Below are positions 32,086-49,864 of a stretch of DNA of 64,000 nt, piece after piece. Source of the stretch: Proales similis (Eukaryota > Rotifera > Eurotatoria > Ploima > Proalidae); the NCBI GenBank assembly GCA_019059635.1, contig JAGVRJ010000007.1, forward strand, positions 1 to 64,000. The letters run 5' to 3'. The position numbers were made by a program, and so were the translations under genes. Position 1 is the first letter of the stretch, and the number at the start of each line of letters is the position of its first letter. The notes beneath the pieces are model-generated. The model saw nothing but the letters and a program-made list of their open reading frames with translations. It did not search any database and had not been told where the DNA came from.

Positions 32086-35000
32086 AGTGTATATCTGGAA
32101 GTGTTTTCTTTGACGGGAGTTGTTTTTATTTATCCAACTATACAGAGCAATTAAATTGGCTTGAAGCTGAACGTTTCTGTCGGCAGTTGCCTTTTAATAG
32201 CTCCCTTGCGATTTTAAATTCTGAGGCGGAGCTTGAGTTTTTGAGAAGAGAGCTTATAAAACTTAAATATAAAGAAAACCCTCTTGAACAGCTTTTCTTT
32301 TCGATTGGTCTTTACAATTCCAATGGTAAATGGTTCTAGATTATCTTAATACTTTTCACTCAAAATTATCGCTGTGACAATTAGAGACATGGTACTGGCT
32401 ACCAGAAACTAGGGATGAGAAATCAAAAGCATGGACTATTCATCATAAGTCAAATGGTAGCTTTGGAAATTGCGCTGGAATAATATTGAACAAATTACAT
32501 GGTGTGGAGCTGAAAGAAACTTCTTGTAAAACAAAAAACAATCGCTTTATTTGTCGATACCGTAATTTTAACAATCAATTCTTGTTGGTAAGCTATCAGA
32601 TTAAATTTTATTTAAGACTTAGATCCTTGTTTGGTTCACAACCCATGTGGGGAGTTTGGGCGCTGTGTGAATTTTTACACCAAAGCTTATTGCCATTGTA
32701 CATCATTTTTTCACACCGGAACCGTTTGTGATCAAAGTAGCTCAGTCTTTAATATAATTTTTAATCAAACAGAATAACAGCCACAACATTAAGTGAGTGC
32801 TGCTGCAGTTCAAGCGTTCATTGGCTTGGGCCTGGCTCTTCTTTTAACTTTGTTGATTGTGGGAATTCCACTTTGTTCAAAGTTGAAAAAAATCGAAAAA
32901 AAATTCGACTCGAAAAAAATGCTGCGAAAAAAACTTTTTCCTAGTTATGGAAGAAGTTTGAGTTTAATGGCACTTCAAGGACTATCCAAAAGAGATAAAC
33001 CAAAGGCAAGAAATCAAGAAAAAGGCCTGATTACTCTTAAAAAGTTTAATATATTACTAATTGTCACACTTGTGTTTTTAATTCAGCTTTTTTTACCATA
33101 CGCAAACTTTAGAACTATTGAATATGAACAGAATTGGATAAAATATTCATGTTCTCTTCTTAATCAGTATCTATTTGAAGAATTTATTTATTTCGGGCTC
33201 TTCGTTGTGACACTTGCAATAATTACTTTGATTAACAGACCCCAACCTTATAACAAATATATTCGCCGTAAGTTTCTAATTACTCGTGGAATTCAAGCTC
33301 CAGTAAGAGATTTTAGAGAGTGGATAAAACGTTTATGGACTAAATTGCCTAAACCAACTTCTCCGTACTCTTGTACCAATCGGAGATTAAATGCAGCTGT
33401 CTATGTTATTTATACTTATGATGTTATAAATCTTATTATGTCCGTCTACACCGACAACATGTTTCATACGTTTCTATTTTCAAGCTTTTCGAATTCATCT
33501 GGCGTTATTTTGCAGCTTTTATTCCAAATTCTTCAAGCAGTACTCATAGCTGCCAAATTTTACCCCATATTGCTTGTGATAGATATTGATTCTGATGATC
33601 CTAGTGTATGGGCATGCGCTTTGTTCTACCTGACAATTTTTTGTTTAATTGGTGGGTTTAAACGACTCAATTGCTCAAGTAAGCAGATCGCCGCCCAGCG
33701 TACTCTTTCAACTCTTGCCGCAAACTTTGATAAAAAAACGCGTTCTTTTATCGAGAGTCGCTACAATCTTACAAATTCTGTATTAAGCATCATACTCAAT
33801 AAGCCTAATCCGAACGAGATATACCTGAATAAATTAGATGCATCAGTATCTTCACTTTATGATCGTCTTTTTCGAAATTTAACAACACAGAAACCTACTA
33901 CATCGGTTTATAGTCAATTTTACGTTTCGCCAAACCGGTATTATCTCACTCAAGATTCGGAAATAACTAAGAAAAATGAAAGCAGCTCTCAAATCCTTGG
34001 TAAAGTCGTAGATGAAGCATTTAAAGAAATTGTAAACAGCAGTATTGTGGATTGGTCAAGGGCTTATCAGGTTGAGTGGGATCGTTCCATCAATAATTTC
34101 CTTGAATATTGTCCACTTTACCTGGCGACTTCTTATTTACTTGTTACATTGTGTATTCGCCTGATTGAAACATATTTTGAAAAGCAAAGACGAGAGTGGT
34201 CTCTAAGAGCGACTCAGATAAGATACCAACACGATATGGGCAGCTGGATAAACTTAAAGCGATTGATAAGGGTTGAGCCAGAAGCATTTAGCTCAAATAT
34301 AAATTATATTCGCGTTCACTTATTAAAAAGCTACGACATCCTTCAAGTATGTGAGAGTCTTGACTCCTCAAACGGGGAGAGTCTTATTTTTCATAACCAA
34401 AAATTTAAAGATAAACCTTCTTATCTTCTTTATTTGTTCGAGCGTTTTGTCTACAAAAGCCAGCCTTGCATGAAATTTTCCAAACTTTTAATCAATACTT
34501 TGGTTGTTTCGTTTGTGATTATCTATTTTATGAGTCTGTATGTACTGAAATTAGCCAATGTATTCATGCAGTTGATCATGAAACTCTGCCTCAGCGCACT
34601 TGTGTTTTTATTTCATGAACATATGGAAAATTTTGAATTAAAAGACGAACAGCCGTTATTTGAAGAGCTGATCTTTTCATGGCTTTTTACAACTTTTTTG
34701 ACATTGTGTCAATTATTCCTGACCGCTCGTAAAATACAAACCGACTTGGTTGAACTTCATCAGGGAAAACGAAATCTCTTCTTCACAAGTTTCCAAGTTC
34801 AGTCAAAAAATACCAGGTATAAAAAATCAGCCAAAAGGCAGACTCGCTTCTACCGCGATTCAGCGCACTTAGCCAAGTCTTTGCGTTTTCCAGGCTATTT
34901 GATTGTTCATCTGGCGTATTCCTATTTAATACTATTTTTAATTTCAGTCAGCACGTTGATGCTCATCAGACTGTTAGTCGCATTTCCTTCTCTTTTGTAT

Positions 35001-35612
35001 TTGATATTTGCCATAGCTGGACCCATCTTTATCATGATGCTTCTCAAACACCTCTTCTTGCTTCTTGTTTCTCGTACATTTTTTCTTGAGAGGACCGATG
35101 AGAGTCGAGCGATTAGAGCAACGCCCTTTTACGTCGCATCTCACTTTAACTTCTTTTTCGATACCTTTCTTGGTATATTGTCTTGCATGAATCGAGTTTT
35201 TCTAAAGAATATCGTCTCATTTATCTCATTGGCTCGGCTGGACCTTTCAATATTTGATCAAGAAAACAATGAAGTGATCAAGAAACTTGATAGCGCTTAC
35301 GAATCGTATACAAACTACGTCCGAATGGAGCATTTCTACAACAATCGAGCTTTACAAGGATTTTGTGAGCTTTTATGTGAGTCAATGCTACAAAGTAGAC
35401 TTAGTCAACGGACTGGCCTGTTCGTAAATTCAAAACGCCTCTCTTCCCAAATTCGGCTCCGAAATTTGCTTTATCTTACCCTTTTATTGAGGAAATACAA
35501 GAATCTTCATCAGTTGCGTTACGAAACGCTCAAAATGGAGCCACCAACCGAGCGCAATGCTGAAACCATTAAAGAAGCATTCACGCGCTATATTTCCAAA
35601 CTCAATTCCTGA
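32086..35612 (+). CDS. C-type lectin / EGF / STRA6-like receptor fusion 2
   Basis: Tandem paralogue of the gene at 26880 with the same exon plan: 32086-32325 and 32385-32561 (lectin domain: CISGSVFFDGSCFYL, WLEAERFCRQLPFNSS, then ETWYWLPE, GNCAGIIL, RFICRYR), 32617-32736 (EGF: NPCGEFGRCVNFYTKAYCHC) and 32794-35612 (STRA6-like part, about 940 aa). Shared STRA6 motifs are RLNAAVYVIYTYDVI, AKFYPILLV, FPGYLIVHLAYSYL, NFFFDTFLGILSCMNRVF, ARLDLSIF and YTNYVRMEHFYNN. It lacks the cysteine-rich insert of copy 1. The 5' end is uncertain: an acceptor (TTCTTAAG) precedes 32086, so at least one upstream exon with the signal peptide must exist and was not identified. No internal stop or frameshift is seen. 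Confidence 0.77.
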
Positions 35613-35769
35613 ATTCTTGTTTTGTTCAAATATTGAGCAATTCTTTTAAAAAGAAAATAATTAGAAAATAATTTCTCATCTGTGGCCAATTACACAGGTA
35701 GGGATATCGAAATAAAGTATGAGTTCTCTAGGTTTGATTTAAAGTTAGATTCTTTAGAAAACTTTTTAA

Positions 35770-36165
35770 ATGACCAACATAAGACAGAGCAAACACTTTG
35801 ATCTTCGTCAAAATGAAGCGATCAGACTAGCGAAAGAAACAAGCGATATTGAATTAATTATTGAATTAACTCGGCATCCAAATGGTATGGTGAGGAAAAA
35901 AGCCTTGGTAGAGATGTGCCCTTGTCGTGTCAAAGGAAATATTTCAGAATTTTGGGATCGCGTTTTTGAAATGATTCATGACAATGACGAAATAGTTAGG
36001 GCGCAGGTTCTTCATACATTATGTGACGGATCACCCAAGTCGCTCGAATTTAAGGTATTACAAGCCGTGGAAGAATTTAACCGGGATCCGAATGCAGAAA
36101 TCAGGCGTAAAGCTCACAAAGTTCTTTCCGCATACCAACGATCCGGAAAGTGGAATGTTCTTTGA
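35770..36165 (+). CDS. Small HEAT-repeat protein
   Basis: Intronless 131-aa protein with about three HEAT-like helical pairs: LTRHPNGMVRKKALVEM, FEMIHDNDEIVRAQVLHTL and FNRDPNAEIRRKAHKVL. The phrase CPCRVKGNISEFWDRV between repeats 1 and 2 and the C-terminal YQRSGKWNVL belong, as far as I remember, to a small conserved family found in animals, fungi, plants and protists with no assigned role. HEAT folds normally bind other proteins. The ATG at 35770 is the first in frame and fits the family length. It follows lectin-STRA6 copy 2 on the same strand by 157 bp with no visible functional link. Confidence 0.75.
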   Translation: MTNIRQSKHFDLRQNEAIRLAKETSDIELIIELTRHPNGMVRKKALVEMCPCRVKGNISEFWDRVFEMIHDNDEIVRAQVLHTLCDGSPKSLEFKVLQAVEEFNRDPNAEIRRKAHKVLSAYQRSGKWNVL

Positions 36166-37507
36166 ATATTCATTTTTGATTCTTATATAACTGAATAAAG
36201 GTTTCACTTCCGTTTATTTTTCATCAACAAGATCAAAAAGTTAACAATAAAATTCCATTCCAATTACTAAACGTTTTTTTGAGACTAAAATACTTACACA
36301 CACAATCCAAACTGACCAACATCTAATGACAACTTTATGATTAAACATTATGATCATGCTTAAGACTTAAACATTTGGAAGTAAATAATTGAGACGCCAT
36401 ATCAAATATAGGTTAAGTTTTGATTTGGACAATTTAAATTTATTACCGATCGAACCCAAATTTAATTAACTGCTCAGTGATAATAATGAGTTACGAGATA
36501 TTTTCGCGCTGCAATTATTGAAATCATCATATCGCCATTTATAAGACGCCATCAAGGGCTCTACCTTCTGTGAGGAAACGAGTGGTAGAAAAATCGATCG
36601 ATTGCTTGTCGTCGTGCCGGCATCGATGATGAGCAAATAATTTATTATAATAGGGTGAGCCGCATGAAGAAATTCAAATTTCAATTAGAGTATTTATGAT
36701 TATGATGCTTTGTTGCATGATTTCGATGAGAGCGATGTGGTTTTGAGCATATTTAAACCATTGAGTACTATCGAAGGCATGAGGGCTAGATACACCAGGC
36801 GAAATACGATACCGACTTATCACCAATGTCTCTTGCATTAGTTGTAAACCTAGTAGTATTAGTAGGATCTTCGACAAATCGGACGAAAATATTAACTCAG
36901 AAAGCTGCAACCAATGCAAGTCAATGAAAGTTGTTTGACATTAAGCGTGTGTTTGCATGAGTGTTTTGCGTGAGCACGAGTGACGATATCAAAAAAAAGT
37001 TCCATTTAAATTATGCTCGCTCAATGGCGCTAGTTCGTCAACAGTGTTCGATTATGTGCACCAGAGTTGGGAGCGCAAAGCAACTTGTAATTCGCGCCAC
37101 GGTTACAATTCGCTTTTCTTGGTCTCAGATTGCAGAGGCAATGCAGATAGGCTATGAGATTATGCATGATCAATCGATTTGCTTTGACTTTTCTAATTTC
37201 GCGGCTCTACGCAATGAATATGTCATCTAATGCGCTTTAGCCTGCCGACCCAGGACTGTGTATCTCACTATGCTCTTTAAATATGCCGCATTTATGTCAA
37301 GCGCAGGCGAACGTCCGAGGCTTGATATTTCTATTTTTATTTTCCTCTCACTACTTTTTACTTCTACACTTCCCTCGGGACATGACCTGGCTGATAGTGT
37401 ATGAATACGCTTTAGAGCCAAGAAAATTTTTATGAGGCATTCTTTTTCGAATCCTGTCAAGTAATTTGCGGAGCGACAACTGACAATTCAAAGATCTAGT
37501 GAGAACC
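36166..37507. other. Intergenic region upstream of Rab3
   Basis: About 1.3 kb. Minus-strand frames at 36466-36919 and a plus-strand frame at 36961-37230 show no domain, signal or splice context. The last 500 bp should hold the Rab3 promoter and 5' UTR. Confidence 0.45.
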
Positions 37508-39236
<1,729 letters not shown>

Positions 39237-39734
39237 CTCATGTCTGATTTTTACTTCCGCCCGCTCTTTCATTTCGACCCTCCCATCAAACCCATTCCCT
39301 TCTTTTATCTTGTTTTTAATTCAAGCTTTGGAATACATGCATCCACATTTGTTAGAGTAAGCACAAGGTCTAATGAGCTTTTATTAATCAGCCTGGAGAG
39401 TTCATAATGATCGGTCGCACTATCAACTTAAAACTTAGTAACCCTTCTAATCAGAGGCGTTTATTTATTTCCTCTCGATCATCGACTTGATTTTTCCCAG
39501 AGGTACCTAAAAATTGGCAAATATCTGCAGTTCACTTTCTTCGTAATTCCATTCTAATGAGGCACAGAGCACTGAATTATGAAACCAACATCGCTCTTTA
39601 TTATTCAAATTTATTTGGATGAACGACCTGAAAATAGCTTGAATAAAGACTAGAGAATTAAAATTCGCCTTGGTTTCCATAGCTTGTTGTGAACAAGTTG
39701 TCAGGGATTATTTAAGATTTACCGAAACAAAGAA
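39237..39734. other. Intergenic region
   Basis: About 500 bp holding the Rab3 3' UTR and the promoter of the BTB gene. No other feature seen. Confidence 0.45.
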
Positions 39735-40877
39735 ATGGCCAACGAGTCGAACAACAAGGTGCGACAATGGGCTTCTAGAGTTATTGCGTTTTCCTCCCAG
39801 TATAACTCAGTAAGTGCTATTTAAGTTGGCTTTTGGACAAAGGTATTTAATAGACTACATAGACTACATGGTCGGCCGATCAAATACTTGGCGCACCTCG
39901 AGTTTATCCAAACTATGGAGATTTGTATTACTCTTGGGCTCAAGGAAATGATTTTCATGACAATCATTTTATTGAAGTTGAATTTCCTGAAGCTATATTT
40001 GTAACTGCGATAAATATTTACGAGACTTATCATCCTGGCGGAGTAATAGCAGTTAAGTTAAAAGATCTTGAGGCCGGAACCTGGCACACTGTGTGGTCTT
40101 CAACTGTTGGTGCACTAGTTTTGACCCGTAGCAGAATATTTTCTCCAGAGCTTCAGCAGACTTCGTTTAAAAGCAACCAAATTCGTCTGGAAATTGACTG
40201 CACGGCGGCAGGCTCTTACTGTGAGATCGATGCTATCGGTAAGTAATGCAATTCATATTTTCAATGAACATACACAGAAAATTTTTTTAGAACTGGTCGG
40301 GAAGAAGTTTCGTGTTGATCCGGTCGAAACCGAAAAAAGTCTCAAGCAGAGTTTGAATAAGCTTTTAAATAGCCAAGAGTTTAGTGACGTAGTATTCCAA
40401 GTGGAGAATAAGCTATTTAGAGCTCACCGAAATATTCTCACTGCCAGAAGTGACCATTTCCAGGCAATTTTGTGCGAAGGTCTTGGACCTAATCATTCGA
40501 ACAAGCCTATTCCTTTCGAAAACATTAGCGCAAATGCTTTTGAGGCTCTTCTCTGTTTTTTGTACACCGATTCGTTAAAAAGCGGAACCAGCTGCCAAGT
40601 TGCCTGTGAACTCATTAGAGTGAGTCAATGGATAAGCCTAGCTGGACTTGAAGATCGAGCCTATGATTATTTACGTCAAACTTTGAGCAGCGAAAATGTT
40701 GTTTGTCTCATACAATCCGCAGTGTTAGAAGAGCCACAGTTAGAGAAAGTCGAAGAATTGTGCTTGAAATTTTTTGCCAAAAATTTCAACTCGTTGTTTT
40801 TACAGCCAGACTTTCGAGGACTTCCCCAATCGATAATTGTTAGAATTACTCAGTTTTATGCTCAGTTTCAAAATTGA
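39735..40877 (+). CDS. Discoidin-like / BTB-BACK domain protein
   Basis: Three exons (39735-39809, 39863-40238, 40291-40877; GT-AG introns of 53 and 52 bp) encode 345 aa. The N-terminal half (QWASRVIAFSSQYNS, then DQILGAPRVYPNYGD, YETYHPGGVIAVKLKD, EIDAIELVG) resembles the galactose-binding discoidin-like domain at the N-terminus of FBXL4. The second half is a BTB/POZ domain (residues about 185-285: FSDVVFQVENKLFRAHRNIL, FENISANAFEALLCFLYTD) followed by a BACK-like helical part. BTB proteins often serve as substrate adaptors for CUL3 ubiquitin ligases. No signal peptide is seen, so it is probably intracellular. I do not know a named orthologue with exactly this layout; substrate is unknown. 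Confidence 0.75.
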
Positions 40878-40980
40878 TTAAGCTCGCGAATAAAAAAGTT
40901 GAGAAAATGGAAATTAACTTTATTTTGAGTCAACTGAATGCTTTAATGAAAACAAAAGGTATGCACAATTCAGCCGCAAT

Positions 40981-41232
40981 TTAGCATCTTAAAGCGGTTC
41001 CTATGGCCATGAAGACACCAAAAGAACCTCCAGACTGAAGCATAGTTTTGCCAAGAGTGCTCAGCATTTCTCGTCCCCTGAGTCCATATCTGAATGCTTG
41101 AAAGCCACCGAAGAGAAAGCCAGTTGACATTCCAATCGTCATACCCATCATAAAACCCATCTTCATCTTATCAAAGCAGCTTTGGCCTCCAGCCGCTTGC
41201 CTATAACCTTGTGGCGCACCACCGACCGGCAT
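40981..41232 (-). CDS. ROMO1: Reactive oxygen species modulator 1 (Mgr2/ROMO1)
   Basis: Intronless 83-aa protein of the mitochondrial inner membrane, part of the TIM23 presequence translocase and linked to cristae shape. Two short helices rich in glycine carry CFDKMKMGFMMGMTIGM, GFLFGGFQAFRYGLRGRE and a C-terminal GGSFGVFMAIGTALRC, which is diagnostic. Length is normal (79 in humans). The Pro/Gly/Gln-rich N-terminus (MPVGGAPQGYRQ) is typical. It is convergent with the BTB gene, with only 103 bp between their stop codons, so 3' UTRs must be short or overlap. Confidence 0.95.
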   Translation of the reverse strand: MPVGGAPQGYRQAAGGQSCFDKMKMGFMMGMTIGMSTGFLFGGFQAFRYGLRGREMLSTLGKTMLQSGGSFGVFMAIGTALRC

Positions 41233-41610
41233 GTTCGATGTTCAAACTTTGATTTAAATAATAAACTGATATATTAAGTTCACGGTTTCATTTGTTGAAA
41301 AGAGGCCTGGATCAAAGTAGTCAAGCCTTGTCACAGCCTTTCTCAAACAATCGTTAAATCCGGTCGATTATACGAGAGTTTATTCCAATTCATGTAGTTC
41401 ATAGGCGGTTGGCAATCATAAAAAACTGACCTAAAGAATAACCGAGGTTTTCGTTTTATTAATTGTTACGGATTAACTAAAAGAAGAAGAAGGAGAAGAA
41501 GCGCGACCAAATTCTAAAATGTTTGTGTTGATCCAAATCTTGTTTATTTTGCCTCTCGTCTGGGTGGTTTGCAAAAGTTTTTTTTTTCGTTCTAAGCCTA
41601 TTCTCACCAT
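41233..41610. other. Intergenic region
   Basis: About 380 bp between two minus-strand genes. It should hold the ROMO1 promoter and the UQCRC2 3' UTR. No other feature was recognised. Confidence 0.4.
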
Positions 41611-43425
41611 TTAAGAGGAGAGTTCTTCGAGACGGGGCAGCTCTTCAAGATTGCCAATTGCAGCCAAACTTCGCTTACTGGTCGCGACTCGCTTCAACAA
41701 CTTGAAACAAAATTGATTAGCCCATAACGAGATGTAGCCATTCTTATCTTACCGCATTGACATCAGCGGATGGTACGTTATCGACAGCCTGAATAAGTTG
41801 CTGGGCATCGATTTGTGCATTTTGTGGGTTCAATGCAATCGAGCCAATTAAGCCATTCGAATTCTCTAGCGTTGAGGCGATTGCGATTTTAAGCGAATTT
41901 CTAGCACAAATTAAGCAAAGGAACTTTTAATTTGAGTGATTCTTTTACTTAGCACGGAGGATTTCCTCATTGCTGAGGCCGGCGTCAGCTGCTTTCTTTA
42001 CCTCTTGAAGGGTTGCTCTTGCAAGCTAAATAGACAGTTAAACAAAATGCATCAATCTTTAAAAATATTTAGATCAATACCTTTCCAGCTTCGCTTTTAT
42101 CGGCTACAAATTGGAATCCGATGACACCAGAGTCAGTATAGTTAGCATTGAAAGAAGCAACTGAAGCGGGCTGTGTAGCAAGTGATACAACATTCTTTGC
42201 CAGTCGGTTGACTCCATTCGAATACTTGACTCGGGGTCCGCTTGCCCCAAACGCATGGCTCAGAATTTCGGAGGCGAGTTGGTCTTTGCTTCCAAGACTA
42301 AAAGAAAAACAAAGTTAGCGTAATTTGGCAAATACGAGCATCGGTAAGGAACTTGCCTGACACCTTCCATTCCGATTGCCAAATGAACAAGGTTTGATAG
42401 ATTGTCCTCTCGAATTTCGGCTTCAAAAAAGTATTTAATAACTTAATTATTGATTTATAAGGAATATGGCATCTACCAGGTACGAAGCTAGATGACTGTC
42501 TCTTGACACCACCTTGGTTAGGCAAGCGGAAAAATTCAGCATATCTAACCAGCTCGTCATGATTTATGCCAACGCCGACCAAAGTTAGACGCTCCGAAGT
42601 AAAGTTAGCATTTCGGAATTCACTCAGGGTCTCACTGCTCAAATTTGAAACATTGAATCGTGGAGCATAGAGTGAATTTGCGAGTCCTCCCTTGAAAGAG
42701 GCACGGTGAATCAAATCCACAATTCCTTTCAAATTAAAATCCAAATTGTTGCTTTTCATTCAACTGAGTAGCAATAGAATATTTTACTTAGTTCAGGTCG
42801 CTCGTTGTAGACATCAAGATCAAACTTGAGACGTGCACGAGCGTCATCAATTTCCCAGTGTCTTAGTTCAGGTCGAGTAACGATTTCGCCAAGAATATCC
42901 AGACCTCTATCGCTAATCGAGAAATTTTCAGAATTTTTTCAATTAGAAAATTCACACCTGTTGACCTTACGTTTTATCTCGAGTGCTTTCTAGCAAGTAG
43001 CTCATTTGTTCGCGAGTTCCAGTCACATTAAGCTCAGCTCCGATTTGGTTGAGGTGGCGAGACACACCAAAAGCTGAATAGTTTCGGGTAGCCAAGCTGG
43101 AGAAAACTCGTAGAGCATGAGTAGCGCCAAGTTGGGCATGAGTCTCATCACGAGCTCCAGCGTTCACTACAGCAGCCACTCGAGTGAGCGGGCTATTGTT
43201 GTCGACCGTAGCAACAACGATTCCACTGTCTAGCTTGCTTACTCGCAGAGAGTTCTTTGGAGCGGCCACGCGCTTGTTTTCAGCAGATTGTGCAGCGGTG
43301 GCAGCCGAAGCATAACGCTTTATAAACGAATATTTTCAGAAAGACTCTTAACGTTGCAAATTTTGACCACCAACTACCTTGGGCAGGACACTCAACACAT
43401 TCGATCGGAGAGAAATGCTGGCCAT
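41611..43425 (-). CDS. UQCRC2: Cytochrome bc1 complex core subunit 2
   Basis: Core subunit of respiratory complex III, with the peptidase M16 fold but no catalytic zinc site. Start ATG 43425 (MASISLRSNVLSVLPK, an amphipathic mitochondrial presequence), stop TAA 41611, about seven exons with introns of 50-70 bp. Segments in order: LDSGIVVATVDNNSPLTRVA, NAGARDETHAQLGATHALR, NQIGAELNVTGTREQMSY (in place of the HxxEH site), LDILGEIVTRPELRHWE, HRASFKGGLANSLYAP, ASEILSHAFGASGPRVKYS and LNPQNAQIDAQQLI. HxxEH is replaced, as expected for core 2. Total length about 430 aa fits. The join around 42424-42480 was inferred from frame. Confidence 0.92.
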
Positions 43426-44034
43426 TTTGTCGAGCACTGATGAGCTATTTCAGGCGAAAGCGAATCTCTAAAAGGAAATTTTTGTGAAATAAAGTTCATT
43501 CTGAGTCGATTTTTTTATTTCAACACCACGCAGAATTGGTTGTAAAAGTAATTAGTGGCGGATGTTGGACGGGACTGCGCTTGCAAAACAGAGCATTGTT
43601 TCATAAGACGCCAAGTAGTGCACTCGTTTTGCTGTACTCGGCGCTTCTTTATGGAATGGTAGAAGCGAGCAAGCCTGCAAAATATCCTTGCAAAATGTGC
43701 TTGCTTTTGCATTGTAAAAATAGTTGTCTTAATCAATCCATTTCGTGAGCTTGCAAGAATCGTGTTAGCTTTTCCTAATCAGAAACGAATGACTTATTTT
43801 GAAGCTCTTAAATTTTATTGGTTTCAGTCATTTAACAAATGCTAAGCGAATCAGTCAATCGGACATTGAGTAATAGTGACAAAGTCCAATACCATCGGTG
43901 ATCAAATTCTCCGATTGGATGCACGAAAAAAGCATAAATCGACTTAAAACACGAACAAAGAACACTTGAAGAATACGAGTAGAAGTGCCCTAATTTGATT
44001 GGAATGGCAGGTTATTTTGAGTTGTAATAAGCTT
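43426..44034. other. Intergenic region
   Basis: About 600 bp containing the UQCRC2 promoter and CMIP 3' UTR. Open frames at 43515-43748 on both strands overlap each other and show no domain. Confidence 0.4.
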
Positions 44035-47558
<3,524 letters not shown>

Positions 47559-49864
47559 GCTGTCGATCACTTAAGAAATGTATTTCATTTCTTTAAAAAG
47601 CGAGATTTAATCTAAATTGAGGGAATTATTTATCGGTGAAATATGAAAAACATAAGAGGCACGAGAAGCGCGAGACGCAAGGCAAGGTTTGACATTTCCA
47701 CGATGCGAAAATCGCCTCGTTCACATCAGTCATAATTTGAAAGAGTGAAATTCGATGCCGAGCATAATCCGACGGGGCTCATCAATTCTCGCTGCTCTTC
47801 TCGATTTGGGAATGGGAATTCATTGCCTTAATTGAACTGAACTGCGCACGGGACGCTCATTCACAGATCTTTTGCGCAAAAGGTGAATGACGCTATCACA
47901 GGCCTTGAATTGGCTTGGAAAAAAGATGAGAAAATAATAAGGATCAGAAATCAATCAAAGCGTCAATATAACCGAGCAGGTTCATGCGATATCGAATGTG
48001 AACAAGCAAAATTAAAGAATCGACTGGGAATAAGAGACACCAGTATTGGCGGAAATGAACACAACCCTGCTCATTTTGGAACCTCGTGATCTGAAAAACG
48101 AAGCAAAAGGAAATTAAAAGCTTGACTATGGCACTGATAGCTTTAGATACCGATAGATGCATTTAAGCGTGATACCCAGAGAGATTACAGCTTCAATTAT
48201 AAGAAAATGGTGATATAAGGTTTTGGCTAAAACCAAATGCAGATTACGTTCATTCGGGAAGTTCGGCTCGTGTAAGGAAAGGCATAAATTTCAATCAGAC
48301 ATATAATCTTAAGAAAAAGCGTTCGTGTTAGAATAAGCAACCCTTTTAATAGCTAACATTTCTTAAAACAGTATAAGCTTTGTGCTGGTGCGCATCTCAG
48401 CCAAAGATAAAACAAGCAATATTTACTGGCTAGAGCGTTGATAACAAAAATAGATCGTTGGAAGCTGGTTGTGCCTTCTCGGCAAAAGCATAATGCTGAT
48501 GTCGAAATTAATCATTACCTTCTGGGTTGTATGAAAGCACGTCGAGGCAAACATTTTATTGATTTTCTGCTTATTTCCACTCAACAGATGCTGAACAGCG
48601 TGAATAAGATACATTTCTAGGAATTGCTTAATTTAAGCACGGTGCCGGCTTGTTTGACGTAACACTGTAAAATTGCCTATTGGCTTACTGTCAGAATAGA
48701 GTTTGGCCTTATTGATTAATTTTATGCTTTGCTTGACTTGGCTGGCTATTTGAATTTTCTATTTTTTCTTAGCTGATGCGGCAGACACGACAGTCACGAA
48801 CCGAGGGAACTTCATGTCTTAATCAAATTTTCAACCAAAATAAAATAATGAATTCGATTAAAACATTAGCTGTGCGATTATTTATTCAGTGAAACGTTAT
48901 ACCGTCCGACCGAGTTCTCAGACGCCTGTAAGAGTCTAAACGCAGCTACAGACGCTTAAAAGAAATTTGCGTATTTGGAAAGGGCTCGGGGAGCTCTCTA
49001 AACAATGCGCTCACAATGCAAACAGTTTTAGCTCGTCAACATATCTAAACGAAGGACGAGCACGAGCGCAAGTGCACAGAGCCTCGAATTCTATCTTTAA
49101 ACACCCAGAGAGTGCTAAGCAACGAATAAGTCGACGAGCGGAAGCCTTCAAGCATACCCAAATGAAAACAAATTAGCTTGATTGATGAAAGGCAAACACT
49201 CTCTCTCGATGCCTTTCTGATTAATTCTGTCGCTTTTTATGTTGAGTGATGAAAATTTTCTGCAAAGAGCCGAGTCTTAAATCTGCCTTATGAGCCTATT
49301 AACACGAACTAAGGAACTCAACCACAAACAAGAGATAATAGAACTAGATAAGCTGACATAAAAGCAAAAATCATCGCTAAACTAAGTGAGAGACAGAGCC
49401 TTTAGATCCATAAAGCTTAATCAAGTTATTCTTAGACATCTGAAATAAAACAGAATTTAAATATGTGATTCGGTATCGGTTTTGTTTTCTTATTTCACTG
49501 GAATTAATGAGTTTGGCATTGTGATAAATTAGATAGGTTCTGTAAACATAATAGCGCGAATTTGAGACTTGTCAAAGATGAAAGAGACGAAAATAGCATT
49601 CATCGGCCTTGAAACAAATTGCTGAAATAGGGGCCATTTTATAAGAAAAAAGCAAATAACCTTCTCAAATTATCGATCAATCGATCAACTGCTTTGCTAA
49701 GACATAATTATGACTTCTCCCTAGAACACATTAAGATAATGGTAAGTAGGATTTGGCCATTAGGGAATGCACGAATATTAAAATTAAGAAGACTTTTGAG
49801 CAGCTTATTTAAATGGATGATTGAAAAAGTGAAATATAAATGTTTCAGAGAAAATAAATTTAAA
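47559..49864. other. Gene-free stretch
   Basis: About 2.3 kb between divergent CMIP (minus) and PSMD5 (plus). Short frames on both strands (for example 47883-48089, 48438-48620, 48967-49176) have no domain or coding bias. No repeat, tRNA or other RNA was recognised. It should contain the two promoters. Confidence 0.5.

Noticed and set aside
36466..37230. Candidate genes upstream of Rab3
   Set aside because: Three short frames on both strands, without domains, signals, splice sites or codon bias.
47883..49176. Short frames between CMIP and PSMD5
   Set aside because: None exceeds 72 codons, several overlap in antisense, and none matches a family; treated as non-coding.
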